The notes under the pieces were generated by a model. The model was not told the origin of the DNA. It did not search any database and saw only the letters and a list, made by a program, of their open reading frames with translations. Positions 32,885 through 45,391 of a stretch of 64,000 nucleotides of DNA are shown here, in pieces. Source of the DNA: Pelodera strongyloides (lineage: Eukaryota; Nematoda; Chromadorea; Rhabditida; Rhabditidae); NCBI GenBank assembly GCA_036852015.1, contig JAANDG010000352.1, forward strand, positions 87,396 through 151,395. Direction: 5' to 3'. The position numbers and the translations under genes were made by a program. The first letter of the stretch is position 1, and each line of letters opens with the position of its first letter.

Positions 32885-34087
32885 TACGAAGAAGCTGAAA
32901 CGAAACAATATTTGGCGGTCTCTGGCTGTAAATTGTTGAGCAAAATGAGTGATTTTATTGCAAAAAAAAAGATTGCTTTTAACAGCAGTGCTTTTTTAAC
33001 ATGGAGGAATACTGAATGTGACTCGGCTGTACTGAATACTATATAAAAATGATAAATTTTGCACAAAAAACTATATTTACTATGTCTTTGGACACCTCTT
33101 TTCTACTAAAGAATGAAGCACTTACTGATGGATTCATGCGCGGTCGGTGAGGATGAGTATGATCATTATTGTGGCGTTAATTGATAAGTTAATTGTCGAC
33201 GTGATGGACGCGTGATTGATTCCGAACAAGCGCCAGGTAAATTCAGGCGGGGTGCAATTATTTTTGAGTGATTCACCACTTATCATTGAAATTTCTTCGC
33301 GAAGCAGGAAACAAGATAAAAGAATGAAAAGCTAGAGTGTGGTATTGCGGTCAATTTCACGATAAACAAAAAAGATAGATTAACTTTTCTTGGCTAAACA
33401 AGTTTAACAAGTATGAACTAATACGGAAAGGCTACAAAAAGACGGTGTTGAATCATCATTCATATTGTGACTGTCCTCCCACCAGTTTATGCTCCTTTGT
33501 TTGTTTTGATGGTTAGACAAATACTGAACAATAAAACAAAGTTTGGGGTTCGAAAACATTAGTCAATACAAAAAGTCCACGTTCTCCACCTACGGAAATA
33601 CATCCAACTTTGATATGCCGTAAATGCCAATTGTAGATAAAATATTTTTGATTTATGTGAAGAGATGGAAAATGGAAGTTTATTAATCAGTTGTTCATAA
33701 GAACCAAACTCTTTTTGAACATCGCAAGAAAACTCTGGAACATTGAGAAACTGCTATATTCCTGATGTCTACAGTCTACATATCTTACACCCTACTTACA
33801 ACGGAAGAACGTATGTATAAAAGTTAATAAGCACAATTTACGTGGTTCGTTGTGATGACAAGTCGTGTTCCTGAGGCTCATCTGCTGACCACAAAAATGT
33901 GTCGACTATGTGGACTTTTTGTACTTGTACGAAATTTTACCCTTGAAAACAATCGAAAAATCGCCCGTCGATACGGTGTTGTTATCAAAAGGAGAAGTAT
34001 GCAACATATCGGTGAATGCCATAGAGATGGGACCGCTGTGAACGCCACGTCTGAAATGCCTTCATTCACATTGTGTAACTCGAAACG
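32885..34087. other. Intergenic, no supported gene
   Basis: Upstream side of the zinc-finger paralogue. A 79-codon open frame at 33852-34091 (+) has no splice or similarity support. Nothing else was seen. Confidence 0.5.
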
Positions 34088-34484
34088 TTAAAGGGACAGG
34101 CCCATCAAAATAAACCTATATTTACGACACGTTCATAATGACTATCAAGCATTTTTATTACAATATATACAAACTAAATTTCACCATTATTCGCCCTAGA
34201 CAACTTTTTTCCAATGCGCTCCACGCATATGTATACCATAAAACTGCAGATTTCAAAGCTATATATGCAAATTTTAATCGCATTATAATTTCACGATAAA
34301 TTTGCATAGACGACAAGGATATTTGCGGCTTTACGGTATACATTTGATCTGAGCGCATCGGAAAAATGTTTCCCATGGCAAATAAATGTGAAATTCAGTT
34401 TGCATATATTGTAATAAAAATGCTTGATAGTCACTATGGACGTATCGTAAATATACGTTTATTTTGATGGGCCTGTCCCTTTAA
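34088..34484. repeat. PAL element (AAAGGGACAGGCCC family)
   Basis: The ends are TTAAAGGGACAGGCCCATCA and TGATGGGCCTGTCCCTTTAA. The inner arms include GACTATCAAGCATTTTTATTAC and its complement. It is related to the element at 174-397 through the shared ATTACAATATATACAAACTA block and similar ends. Confidence 0.85.
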
Positions 34485-35246
34485 GTTGGCCATTAGTTTA
34501 ATTTTATATGCACTATCAATTAGAGTCGGCGGTGCATGTTAGTGTTTGGTGTGTCTTGTGTATGATTTTGACTTAGCAAATTCTACTTGCTTTTTCTAAC
34601 GAGCTCTATATGTTTTCTTTGCAGTTATATATTCTGTGTTTTTGATTCGTATTATGTTGTTATGGCAGAATGTGGTGCATCATTTTTTTTTGATTACTGA
34701 ATTATTTTGATTGTTGCTCTACAGCGGGTCGAAGAAATGGATCGAAACAGGAAACAGGAGCATGTATATTTTTAAAAACATTGATAACTCACATGAACTT
34801 GGAACTATTTTTAAACCGAAAAATTGCAATCCGAAGAACAAAAAACCATTGAGCGAAAGCATTAGTGCACCGTACTAAACATCACAATTAATATACAAAT
34901 GTTGAGTCAGAGACATGAACTGAATATTTATCAGACTATATGTATGTATAAAGCAGCTGCTGGGAAATATAGTCAATTACCAAACACAATGAGAAAAAAT
35001 TCCCGTTTCCTCGCCTAAATAAAAAGTTTAGTTATCGGATTCAGGCGGTGAGGATACAAGCATCGAGATTTTTGCTCAATAACTAACCTAAATGTAGTTT
35101 TGATTGTTGTGCTTGCCTAGGGCGTTACCAGAGAATAGTCATGTTGGTACATGTACATCAGATTATACGTAGTTTAATTCACTCCCCCACCTGATCTGAT
35201 CAAGTAATTTACCCAAGACAATAACACGATTTACAGTGGTGCAAAC
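34485..35246. other. Intergenic, no gene seen
   Basis: AT-rich sequence. It probably contains decayed 3' parts of the minus-strand chemoreceptor remnant, but no exon could be supported. Confidence 0.4.
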
Positions 35247-35303
35247 CTGTGAAATTAACACATAAAATAATCTCCGTCGCAGATTGACAGTCTGCGCACT
35301 CAA
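35247..35303 (-). pseudogene. Isolated chemoreceptor exon (str/srh type)
   Basis: A 57-nt exon between TTCACAG and GTTTGC encodes LSAQTVNLRRRLFYVLISQ. This matches the pattern of the third intracellular loop and start of TM6 in str/srh-type receptors (T..LQR.LF..L..Q). It is on the same strand as the fragments at 36508-37947 and could be their downstream exon, but the intervening AT repeats and distance make that unsure. Confidence 0.45.
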
Positions 35304-35708
35304 CTGTGAAGAGTCGTAAGCCAGTGTTGTGCGGAAAACTAGTATAGCTGCCATTAAATAGGAAACCCCTGAATATTATCGTCAGAAAATTGCGATGCAC
35401 GAGTGCAAATGGTACAGGGTACAGCAGATGATAATTATCTGAAGTTTACGTTTCAAAGTGGATTGTTTAAATAACGCATAGTATCTTACATCTAGCATTG
35501 CTTAGAATGCTTACAATTAGCATGTACATGAAGGTAGAAACTAGAAACCCACCGCCAACTATGATCCAAAATGATAAAAACCAAATAATTATCTCATTGA
35601 AAGACGAATTAAACGGATAAAAACGAACGATGTTTGTTGCAGAGTTGTTTAGAAATACACCAAATTCATTGTATGCCGATTTCTGAAAATAAGCTTACAA
35701 TTAGGAAG

Positions 35709-35943
35709 TATATATATATATATAGGATATATATATATATATATAATAATATGGTTTATTGGAAGACAATAAATAAATAAACAAAGAAACAGCATGCAGT
35801 GTAATAATGGACAACTAATGTCAAATGTCAACCAACGGGACCCTAAGACACGGCGCTTCACAACGCACGTATACTGACGAGGGACCAAAAGGATACTGAA
35901 TGGTAATTCCTTATAAACAAAGAAATACATAAAACATACAAAC

Positions 35944-35996
<53 letters not shown>
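35709..35996. repeat. AT-rich microsatellites
   Basis: Runs of TA at 35709-35745 and about 35945-35995 flank about 200 bp of ordinary sequence. No gene is supported here. Confidence 0.85.
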
Positions 35997-35998
<2 letters not shown>

Positions 35999-36507
35999 AC
36001 AAATAATGTTTAAAATAGTGGTATATTATTACAAAATAAGATTAGCAAGTGAACAGCTGGGAGACGGAAAGCAGTGAAAGCACCTTTGCTGCTCTTCTAA
36101 CAATAAGCCCCATCTTTTGGGCTCCAGTTGTCAGTTATTATTAACCAGCCGGCTACGCCGCCTGAGGCGACTTTCTATTACATTTATTTTATTTTATGCA
36201 TACGTGACACGTGGATTCAAAAGTAGTTACAAAAAATTAGGGAATGGATCATATGCTAAAATCCTCGCTTCGTTGTTCTTTTTTGTTGCTCTAGATTTAC
36301 ATGCTCTTTGTAGTTTATTCGTAGTACTTTGAGCGCCGCCGACACGCACGGCTGGTACGGCACACCATTCCATAGATGCAGTCTTTTTACAGCTTTGTGA
36401 GAGGGGCGCTCAGGATCTGCAATGTCTCAGTGCACGGGAACGTGTGCTACTGAACCACTCTTACTTCCTGAGCGTAACGCACGTCATTAAAACACACAAT
36501 CAATCAA
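35997..36507. other. Intergenic with a PAL-6 end fragment
   Basis: The segment 36144-36173 (ACCAGCCGGCTACGCCGCC followed by TGAGGCGACTTT) is an end fragment of the element complete at 43768-44233. The rest shows no supported feature. Confidence 0.5.
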
Positions 36508-37947
36508 TCAAACACCAAAACAAACAATGCTCCCAACTTTAAATAATACGATTTTTAGCTCAGTTCGATTCATATTTTCCGCGAGGCCAGTATGGTATTC
36601 ACAGTGGAAAACTTTTCTTTTCGCCAAATTCTCTACGTGTGCAATATTTGTCTGGATTACTTCTCGCAAATCTTTTCTATTCAAAATGAACATAAATAAA
36701 GGACTCACAGTAATATTCCCTTCAAGCTTGTTGTGCTTTACCAAAAAATGCGAAATTCCGAATAATAGCCCCATTGCGAAGTACAAAGGAAATATGACGA
36801 GTGCTATTCTGAATACCAATCCACGAGTGCGGATGTCCAGCGAAGCATAGTAACTATGACAGATCTGGCCGAATTTGGTGATTCCAAAAAAAATTTGTGA
36901 AGATATGCAGGCGGCCTAGAACACGTCTTCATAACATTTCACCACTCGATTCGATCGGGAAAATATACCTTTGTTGAGGAAATAATATACAAATGTGAGA
37001 GGCTCAGGGAAAAAGACAGTATTTCGACCTTCGGAACTCGACCTCAGAACTATTGACTATGGACTATGTATGGCCTCATGCCATATGGCCTCAATTCAAG
37101 TTGCCCGCGTTCGAGGCGAACGTGCTAGCCTGTCAGAAAGGTGAACAAGAAATGTACCGCTGAAAAATCGATTAAAATTGCCGGCATTGGCTGATCCACA
37201 ACTATTATAAAGATATATCCGTTCGAACTTGAATACAACATTGGGCATATGAGAACGAGCAGAATTTCGTAAGCCACCATGAAGGCCTGTAACGAAATGT
37301 TATTTATATCATGGGCTCGGGACAATACTGGTACTTTTTTTTAACATTGATGAAACCGACTTTCATGAAAGAGGGTAAACCGTCACAAAAGAATAGTGTG
37401 AACCCGAATTCCATATCAATCAAAACTGAATTTTTCCACACAAAATTGATAGATTCTTAACAATTTCCCTGCTCAACTACTATGATTTTTTTTCATATGC
37501 GTCTTCTTATACTGTTATGTTCACTGTTGTAGTATACCTTTTTTCTTTAGTAGAAGTGGCTGCATAAAACAAGTACGTTTTACGCAAAGTGTACCTTTTA
37601 CCTGCTTATGAGTGTAATTATAATAGGACTAACAATAAGATAACAAATGTTGGAATAAACAAGAAAACAAAATGATCGTATTCTCTCTTCATTTAAATCT
37701 GGAGTTGTTCGTTTACTAAATATAATACGTCAATATTTTCACTCACCAAAAATACAAACTGAAGGCGCTTGAACATTTTCATGACCTTCGGCGAATATTT
37801 TTGAATAATTATAATAGTAAACATCGTGATAATGCAATTGACGCAAAACTGTGTTCGCAAGTACAGGCGGAATATATTTCGGACGTTATTCGACGGATAA
37901 TAAAGAACTTCTTCTGGCCATAAATCAACCTTGACGTCTAGCAACAT
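36508..37947 (-). pseudogene. Degraded str/srh-type chemoreceptor gene
   Basis: Exon 1 (37947-37747) begins at an ATG, encodes 67 residues with TM1 and the IQKYSPKVMKMFKRLQFVFL motif, and ends at GTGAGT. Exon 2 starts at 37286 after a TTACAG acceptor and encodes AFMVAYEILLVLICPMLYSS with further TM sequence. It reaches a stop near 37130 unless an upstream GTACAT donor is used. A third hydrophobic block at about 36885-36720 (IALVIFPLYFAMGLLFGISHF) lies downstream. The joins cannot be completed without stops, so I call it a likely pseudogene. Part of it is duplicated at 43554-44460. Confidence 0.55.
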
Positions 37948-39304
37948 GATATTTAGTTCTGAAAACCAAAAATTCGATAATGCGTGATGAATGTTTGAGA
38001 GCCACCAATTGTGGATACAATCACGATGTAACAGCCTTTGTGTCGCTACCAACGACTGTAAGGACCGCACCCGGCGGTCAGCACTTGGTACTTGTCTGTG
38101 TAGGTGGGCAGTGTCAATCAAACACTGTCGCAACAACAGTTTTGTTCAACAGCAATCGGTTACAACACCAAGTTAAGCGAAGCGCAGTATCGCGGGATCC
38201 CATAGAGATCAACCACACTATTGTTTGAAGTTTGTAGGCTCGAGCAATACCGCGAGATCCCAGATAGATCGATCACACTGCGCCAGCTCAGCTTATAGTG
38301 CCTTGTAGAATAAAGCATTGGCGCGCTCGGTCCATCTCCGAGCGACCCTGATAAGGGGGCATCATGGGCTTAAATACCGCGCATTTATGTGCTGAGCAGG
38401 CTCAAACCTATCTCTTGCAAGCTGCGCACACTCTCTAAACACGGTCCAGCTAAACGTAACTAAAGTACATTCTTTGTTGATGTCACACTCTTGGGAAATT
38501 GAACGATTTGAAACAAGCAAGAACTCAAAAGGATATTCATATTTATAACTATACAAAGAATATAATAAAGTAATATGGATAAATACAATTAGGAAATTCA
38601 CTAGACAAGTGCGAGTCAGCATAGCGACGTTGTTTTTGTCTCAGTGCCTCCCACAATATTCTACGTTTGCAGTTTGCACTAAGTGGACCAAAGCACCAAG
38701 GCACGCCTTGCGTACGTTTCCACCTGCCGTATAACGAAGTCATATAAATGAAGAAAAGTTCTGTCTTATTAATTGAAAGGGGAATACATTGAGGAAGCAA
38801 GTTGGTTTTTATTATTTGGCGAAGTCAAAAGTTCGTGTCCAATTTAAAGATCTATTCCCATTTTTTTTGTAAGAAAACTGCACGGCATGGGTCGGACTAC
38901 GAAAACCTCTTTACACGTGTTTATTTTAAAAACAAGATTGTCAGAAAACTACCGCAGTTGATTGTAAAAACATGTTATGTGAAATTAGCTGGAGATTTCA
39001 ATCGTTCTATGAAAATGCTCGATCACAAGGAAAAATTAACCTACTGGAACAAGTTGCGGGATGTGCTTAGGGGCAGTCCCGAACAATCAATCAATAATAT
39101 GGGCAGATGGAAATGAGGTGCCTAATCAATCAATAACTGTTCAAGGTCTATTTGCATAGTATAAATAATTGTTGTAAAAAAACACTAGCAGGTTGAGCAT
39201 ATGTAGCAAAATTGAGCAAATGGTTAAAAGCATAAAAAATTAGAAAGCAGCCAGCAGTCAAAGGAAAGGTAGAAATATAATAATCACAATTTACTTCGTT
39301 GTTT
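37948..39304. other. Gap with weak open frames only
   Basis: Two ~45-bp blocks (from 38183 and from 38245, around GCGGGATCCCATAGAGATC and GCGAGATCCCAGATAGATC) are diverged copies. A minus-strand frame at 38622-38362 starts with a hydrophobic leader-like MLTRTCLVNFLIVFIHITLL, and a plus frame ends at 39116 with NKLRDVLRGSPEQSINNMGR. Neither has convincing exon partners, so neither is called as a gene. Confidence 0.3.
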
Positions 39305-39562
39305 TTAAAGCGAAATACTAGCCCCTTTGGAAAATTTGAATATGATAAGCAAATCCTATGTATCCTATGCTAATTTTGTACGATTGCCGGACGTTTGTAC
39401 CGTGTCGGTGTCTGGCCGAACTGTTTAGCATAGAATATATCATATATCTGCGAGTTTTAGATGCAAAGATATGCGGTTTTCGCAGTAATGTTTCTGAGAT
39501 TCCAGACATTCTGTGCAAGCAAATTGAGGAAAAAAAATTTCTCGTGAGCCTCTCCCTTTAAA
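39305..39562. repeat. Half PAL-2 joined to a PAL-3-like end
   Basis: The segment 39305-39375 is the left arm of PAL-2 (TTAAAGCGAAATACTAGCCC). The block then runs through unrelated sequence to CTCGTGAGCCTCTCCCTTTA, which resembles the PAL-3 end. The final TTTAAA (39557-39562) is shared with the next element. Confidence 0.65.
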
Positions 39563-40346
39563 GGATCGCAGTCACTACAAATTCGTATTTTTTATTCGCT
39601 TTTCATTAATTGTTCAAGTATGTGAAGAAAACGACGATTCCAGCGCCAAAGTACGGCAAAACGAACTCAGGGAGAGAAATCCCTGTTTATGACTTTTACT
39701 TGTATACCGTAGTTTATAATTGCCCGTATATAGTTTCATAATAAATACCCTGCAGTGATAAACCACGCGCCAGGTGTAACACTGCAACGTGAAACTTTGG
39801 GTGCGGGGCGGCGCGCTAAATGACGCGGGGCGGCGCGCTGAAAAGTGCGGGGCACAGGCAGGGCGGCGCCACCAAGACGGGGCCCAGAGCGCGCGGCCCC
39901 GCTTCAAAAGGTGGGCCGTAGGTGCGCCGGGAGCGCGCGGAGCGTGGGAAAATGGGCGTGAAAGGCCCCGCCCCTTTGCTTATTACATTAAATAATACAA
40001 TAAAAAGACAATTCTACAATATAATAACAACCAACAACAAATATAGAGAATAATTTTACTTCATTCAAAGCATCCAAAAAATATAGCGATAAAAGCGAAA
40101 CATTTGGGCGAATTATGATAAGTTACTATGAGTTAGTTACAAGTAAACATGAATGGACAACCCAACTACGAGTACAAAATACTTTCAATAAGAGTAAATC
40201 CTCTCCTCTACGAGTAAATATTCATACGAAGTCTATGATAAGTAAATAATAAATTATACAACAATGAAGCAACAAGAGCCATACCAGTAAATAAAATACA
40301 ATATATACTCACGGCTATAGATTGATGGTCAGTTGAACAAAAAAAT

Positions 40347-40575
40347 AAGCAGTGTTACGCTTGTCTACCATTATAAGTAATCCGTGTAAAAATAGCAGCG
40401 TTACGCTGGCCTATGATTATAATAAAGAATGGGCTACACTTACTATGATACTACAATAACCACATACTACTTTGCTACTATACTACTACTAAATATAATA
40501 CTGTCGTAACCACATAAAACATGTAAAAAAATAAGCAGCGTCACGCTGGTCTACAGTTATAATAAAATAGAGCCC
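40347..40575 (+). repeat. Three diverged ~40-bp interspersed repeats
   Basis: AAAATAAGCAGTGTTACGCT (from 40348), AAAATAGCAGCGTTACGCTG (from 40388) and AAAATAAGCAGCGTCACGCT (from 40529) each continue with GTCTAC-or-CCTATGATTATAA sequence. No function was recognised. Confidence 0.6.
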
Positions 40576-40640
40576 TAGGATACCCACTAATTCCTAGAAT
40601 ATCTACCCAGTTGCTGTCCTCTCTTCCGTGTTCTTCCTAA

Positions 40641-42157
40641 TCAGTGCTTAGACGCATTCCATGGTAGATCCCTTCCTTTCGTATCAGGGAAACCGAAACG
40701 ATCATCCAGAGAGCACACGATCCTCATCCAGACAACTGAAATAAGAAGAAATATTCGATATGATATAATGATATTGCTAAAGAAAAACATAAACAAGTAG
40801 CAATAGCGTAATTTCAAGTTCAATCACATACGAAACATTTAAAGCTCGTATGCTACTCTTACTTAAGGTAAATGAGCAAGCCGACTTCAGTACCCGTCTC
40901 AACGAATCGAGGATTTGCGTAATGCCTGCCTTCCTGTCACCACCCACGGGAGATGGGATACATACGCTTTCATCCACACAATCACAACAATAAATGACTT
41001 GGTGGGACATATATGGAAACCTAATATTGGATTAGCCCTACCTGTATTAGTCGATGTATCTCCATGGTAGGATATGTTGCCATATATTCATTCCCTCATG
41101 TGGAGTATCGCAAGTGTCCAAAGTCCGATGATGTATATTTCTTTCTCTCCAATTCTCCATGACTTCGTCAGGTACCAGGAAGTCTGAAACGAGACCATTG
41201 TAACTCTATAATCAGAGGGCTTTCGCTACCTGAGGCGTCTTTAAAGCGAAATACCGGTCGGTTTTTGAAACGCACCTCAAATATCTGCATTCTTATGCAG
41301 TGATGCTAAGAGGGGTCGAATTGGGGTCTTTTTTATTCTAATTTATGCTCATTTGCATATGATGCATAAGAAAGCAGGTGTATGCAATGCGTTTCAAAAA
41401 CCGGCCGGTAGTTCGCTTTAAATGCTGCACGGCAATACTTCAAAAAAGTTGTACATACTTATATGGAACGTCTGACACATATTGTCAGCAATTAATGTAA
41501 TGAAACTCATTTCGTTTATTTTGGTTTGCGAAACGTATCTTCCAAGTTTATGTGATAAGATTCGATTACACTTATTTTGAAGGGTTGCGAAAACGGACTA
41601 CTTATACCAAACGCCTGAAACGTAGAAATCCGTTTCGTTCACACAAACAAAAAAGTAAACTCTTCTCCTTTATATAACAAAACAATATTACAAGCGTCCA
41701 AACAGCAAACTGGTACGTGAACGAAACGATTGGGTCTGGGATGCAATAACGTGCCCTAAGTTAAACTGTTAAACAGTGCGCTCATCATTAACTGTAATAA
41801 AAAAGACTGAAAATTCGGCACAGAAAATAAAACTACGATAAATTTAATGACACGTTCTTACCTTTTTTCATTGTTCGTGCCGGCGTATCTTGGGTTGCAT
41901 CCGCTTGGGTTGCATCGGTTGTTGTCTAAACAAAAATAAATGTATAATTATAAAGGTATTGTGCATCCATGAAATACAGTGATTCGATCAACTCATTACC
42001 AAGTGAATCTTGAGTATTACTTTAAAAAACGTAAAATCATTTTGAAAATACGCGTGGCAACAAAACAGCAATATCTCGTCAGCTTTTACTGTAAATAACC
42101 TACCTATCTGTCCTCATCCTCATCTATAATACGATGGTTTTCGGCTCGACATGTATC
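40641..42157 (-). pseudogene. Stop-containing exon chain, unknown protein
   Basis: Five blocks are flanked by acceptor- and donor-like sites and keep phase in order: 42157-42104, 41925-41862, 41183-41042, 41020-40863 and 40735-40641 (TGA). The last two read without a stop through VGGDRKAGITQILDSLRRVL and on to FGFPDTKGRDLPWNASKH. The block at 41183 encodes FLVPDEVMENWRERN but has an in-frame TAA five bases before its donor, and the first block ends in an in-frame TAG. The consistent phases argue for a once-real gene; the stops suggest decay or a wrong donor choice. I do not recognise the protein. It lies wholly inside the PAL-4-bounded segment. Confidence 0.45.
41240..41422. repeat. PAL-1 element
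   Basis: The ends are TTTAAAGCGAAATACCGGTC and CCGGCCGGTAGTTCGCTTTA. It sits in the gap between the exon-like blocks at 41862 and 41183. Confidence 0.8.
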
Positions 42158-43131
42158 CTGTAAATAAATATATTGTGAAAGTAAATGCAACCGACTCTCA
42201 TTATAAATCTTAGATTTACAGTTAAGAAAGTCAACATTATTTTCACTGACGTGAAGGAAAGGTCGACACGTGGTTTACCGATACGAGAATGGAGAAGAGA
42301 TGGTTTACTAGAAGAAACAGGTACAGAAAACAATCACCACACAAGTTGGGAAATAATATTCTAAAAGTAAATGAAATGCGACTAATTTTGAGCTTAGTTT
42401 TGCGAAAGTGCGTGTATGATGCACTTCTGTTCGACGATTACGGTATACGTACGGCATTTAGAGTTCGCTAAATTCCAAAAAATCGAATATATAAAACTGT
42501 ATACAAGCTAAACTAATAATAAGCATCTATTCCTAATAATCTTCTGTAAAAAGAATTCTAAACAAGATCAGCGGGCCAGTAACAACAAACTAATAACATA
42601 AAGCCAACAATTTAAATAAAAGTACTACAATTCAAACTCTATGAATAAGAAAAACAACAGTTTGCTGGAGGTTGAAATGCACAAGTTGGGAAATAATATC
42701 GTTTCGCTGCGTAGTGTTAAATGCCCCTTCACTGAGTATCTTGCAGTTTCCACAATAAATTTTTCGCGCACCCGTGGCGCGCTCCTGGCCCACCTGCCGC
42801 CCCGCGATTTTCGGTGATGGAGCCCATCCCAGCCCAATGGGCGAGACACGGGCGATGGGCGCGCGGGGGGTGCGCGGCCCCGCGAAGTGGGGCCTGGGGC
42901 GCGCCGCCCCCCGGCCAAGTTTCCTCAGTGTGCAGGCTGTTCACTCTCCAAGTACCCCTGGCAATTGCATATATGCACCGGTGTCGGTCATTTATCAAAA
43001 CTCATTCTCATTGATTTCTCTCCCTGAGTTCCATTTTATGTGGATTTTTATGGGCTGCATATTGTTTTATAAATCTGCTTGCATCTAATAAAAATCGAAT
43101 AAAAAAGTTGATTTTGAAGTGACTGCCTTCC

Positions 43132-43553
43132 TTTAAAGGAGGAGGCTCACGAGAATGAAGTGCTTAAATGGTTCCCTTTTATCGAAATATGATGGTATTA
43201 AATTCCGAAAGACATGCTTTACAAAGCAAACGCTTTTAATAGGAAGGAGTAAATCAATATAAAACTTTGAAGTCTATAAAAATTTTGGATCGTAGTAAAT
43301 AGTTGATTTCCATAGTGGGCATTCAAATTTTTTGCCGGCTTGCAAAATGACTTGTAAATTTGCATGCCCACTATGGAAATCAACTATTTACTACGATCCA
43401 AAATTTTTATAGACTTCATAGTTTTATATTGATTTACTCCCTCCAGTTAAAAGCTTTTGCTTTGTAAAGCATGTCTTTCGGAGTTTAATACCATCGTCTG
43501 TCGATAAATGGCAACTATTTGAGCACTTCATTCTCGTGAGCCTCCTCCTTTAA
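43132..43553. repeat. PAL-3 element, full length
   Basis: The ends are TTTAAAGGAGGAGGCTCACG and CGTGAGCCTCCTCCTTTAA. Long inner arms include GATCGTAGTAAATAGTTGAT and its complement. Its first TTTAAA is shared with the PAL-4 right end. A right-half copy lies at 4907-5138, and an end fragment lies near 44671. Confidence 0.85.
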
Positions 43554-44460
43554 GCAAAGCATGTCGAATATGAGTGTAATTCTAATAGGCCTAACAGTAA
43601 GATAACAAGCGTCGGTATAAACAAGAAAACAAAATGATCGCGTTTTCTCGTCATTTACTTCTGGAGTCTTTCGTTTATATAAGAAGCCAATATTTTGTTT
43701 TTCACTCGCCAAAAATACAAACTGAAGTCGCTTGAAAATGTTCATGATCTTCGGCGAATATTTTTGAACCAGTCGGCTCACGCCGCCTGAGGCGACTTAC
43801 ATGGAAATATGATTGGTTTAGCATGGGCATACTTATATACAAAGTTTCAAACGTATCATAAGAAATTCACATAATAGGAAACAATTGCATACGCATAGAT
43901 ATTGAGCTGCGAAACTCTTTTTATACCCGAAGACAAAATTTGCATTTCGTAACGCACATCGGCATGCAAATTAGGCTACAGTTACTCTTTTATATAATCT
44001 TCTTATTATATAAAAGAGTAACTGTAGCCTAATTTGCATACCGATGTGCGTTACGAAATGCAAATTTCCTGTTCGGGTATAAAAAGAGTTTCGCAGCTCA
44101 AAATCTGTGCATATGCAAGTTTCCTATTAAGTGAATTTCTTATGATACGTTTGAAACTTTGTATATAAGTATGTCCATGCTAAACCAATCATATTTCCAT
44201 GTAAGTCGCCTCAGGCGGCGTGAGCCGACTGGTAAGATAATAATTATAACAGTAAACACCGCGATAATGCTATTGACGAGAAACTGTGTACGTAAGCACA
44301 GGCGAAATATATTGCGAACATTATTCGACGGATAATAAAGGTCATCTTTTTGCCATAAATGAAACTAAAAATCGAGCAGCATTCACAACCGACAGTCCTG
44401 AAATACAGATTCAATAATTATTACTGATGATACGAGCGTTTGAGAGCCACCAGTTGTTAA
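43554..44460 (-). pseudogene. Duplicated chemoreceptor fragment split by a palindromic element
   Basis: The segments 43560-43767 and 44234-44460 together match 37606-37990, which holds exon 1 and the adjacent intron of the 37947 pseudogene. They include the YSPKIMNIFKRLQFVFL motif and the CGACGGATAATAAAG block. The match is interrupted exactly by the element 43768-44233. No intact start or frame across the break was found. Confidence 0.7.
43768..44233. repeat. PAL-6: ACCAGTCGGC-ended palindrome
   Basis: The two ~230-bp arms begin ACCAGTCGGCTCACGCCGCC and meet at an AT-rich centre near 44003. It is inserted in a chemoreceptor exon; the uninterrupted paralogous site is near 37800. Related ends occur at 36144, 44827, 45392, 45637 and 47763. 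Confidence 0.85.
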
Positions 44461-45391
44461 AGCGGTATAACAGTCGTTTTTTGAAGCGGGCTTTGGAAAA
44501 CTACACTACCGTGCAACAATTAGTATTTCGGCACAAGGAAAATCAATTTGGTGCTAACATTCTACACGGTATGGGCTAAACTACACCTTTCATTTTCACC
44601 TGCAGAAATTTTCTTATTAGTATTTGATAGACTGTAAAATACCAGTTCCATTCCACGAAACGATTTCAATAAAGGAGGAGGCTTACGAAAAACACACCCT
44701 TATTTGATCTTCCAAAAAAAAATGTTGTAAGGTTCAACACACACATTGTATGAAGGAACTAATTAATCTAAAGAACTTGAAATCAAAAATCCTGTATCAC
44801 GTTTCACATATGCATAAAATAAAATAAATGTACTAGCAAGCCGCCTGCGGCGGCGCGCAGCCGGCTGATAATATTATGAGCGTATCACATGCAAACTGCC
44901 TAGGTACAATACTGTTTTAACCATGATTACCACGTAAAAAAAACCCTGGGTGTTTCGCTGCAGGTCGTCGGTGTTTGTGTTTTTCAGATGAAACCCGTGT
45001 AAATTTTATCGTATCTGTCATTAGATGGCCTCCAAATGGTGGCGAACCAGTCATCGGATGGTTTCTTCTTTGGTGACGTGTCAACGACGGTCTTTCTGTG
45101 GTTCGGCAATTATTCTGTGTTCCTGTGAACCCGATGAAAAAAAACGGGAAGATACGTTTTCGAGCACGAATTTTTGATAACGAGAACAAAGTGAAGCAAT
45201 ACGGAATAACACGAAGACTAAATGTTGTGAAATCAGGTTAAAACTTAAAAAATAATCAGGAAGTAAAAGAAAAAGTTTTGTGAACAGACATCTGGTTCTC
45301 GTCACAGATCTTTTCTCTACGGTCACCTTCGCATTCACAAATCCCCTAAAATAAAACGCAACTTTTCAAAATCTCGGTGTCGTATATTGGA
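44461..45391. other. Intergenic with element end fragments
   Basis: The segment 44461-44500 resembles a PAL-1 end (TTAAAGCGGTATAACAGTCG), 44669-44700 a PAL-3 end (AAAGGAGGAGGCTTACGA), and 44827-44867 a GC-rich PAL-6-like end. No gene was seen. Confidence 0.5.

Larger units (their letters stand above)
39557..43137. mobile_element. 3.6-kb segment bounded by inverted PAL-4 ends
   Basis: The left end TTTAAAGGATCGCAGTCACT (39557) and the right end AGTGACTGCCTTCCTTTAAA (43137) are inverted. Both continue inward with TTTTTTATTCG, then AACTCAGGGAGAGAAAT (right: ATTTCTCTCCCTGAGTT), and then a GC-rich island (39789-39975; 42770-42925). The same ends bound the 440-bp PAL-4 copies in genes A and B. The interior holds a chain of exon-like blocks on - (40641-42157), a PAL-1 copy and short interspersed repeats. 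It may be an internally filled or gene-capturing member of the family, or two independent PAL-4 half-copies. Confidence 0.5.

Noticed and set aside
33852..34091. 79-codon plus-strand frame
   Set aside because: No splice sites, no recognisable motif, and it runs into a palindromic element.
39614..39995. GC-rich open frames on both strands (also 42625-43088)
   Set aside because: They fall in the GC-rich subterminal islands of the PAL-4-bounded segment and overlap on both strands.
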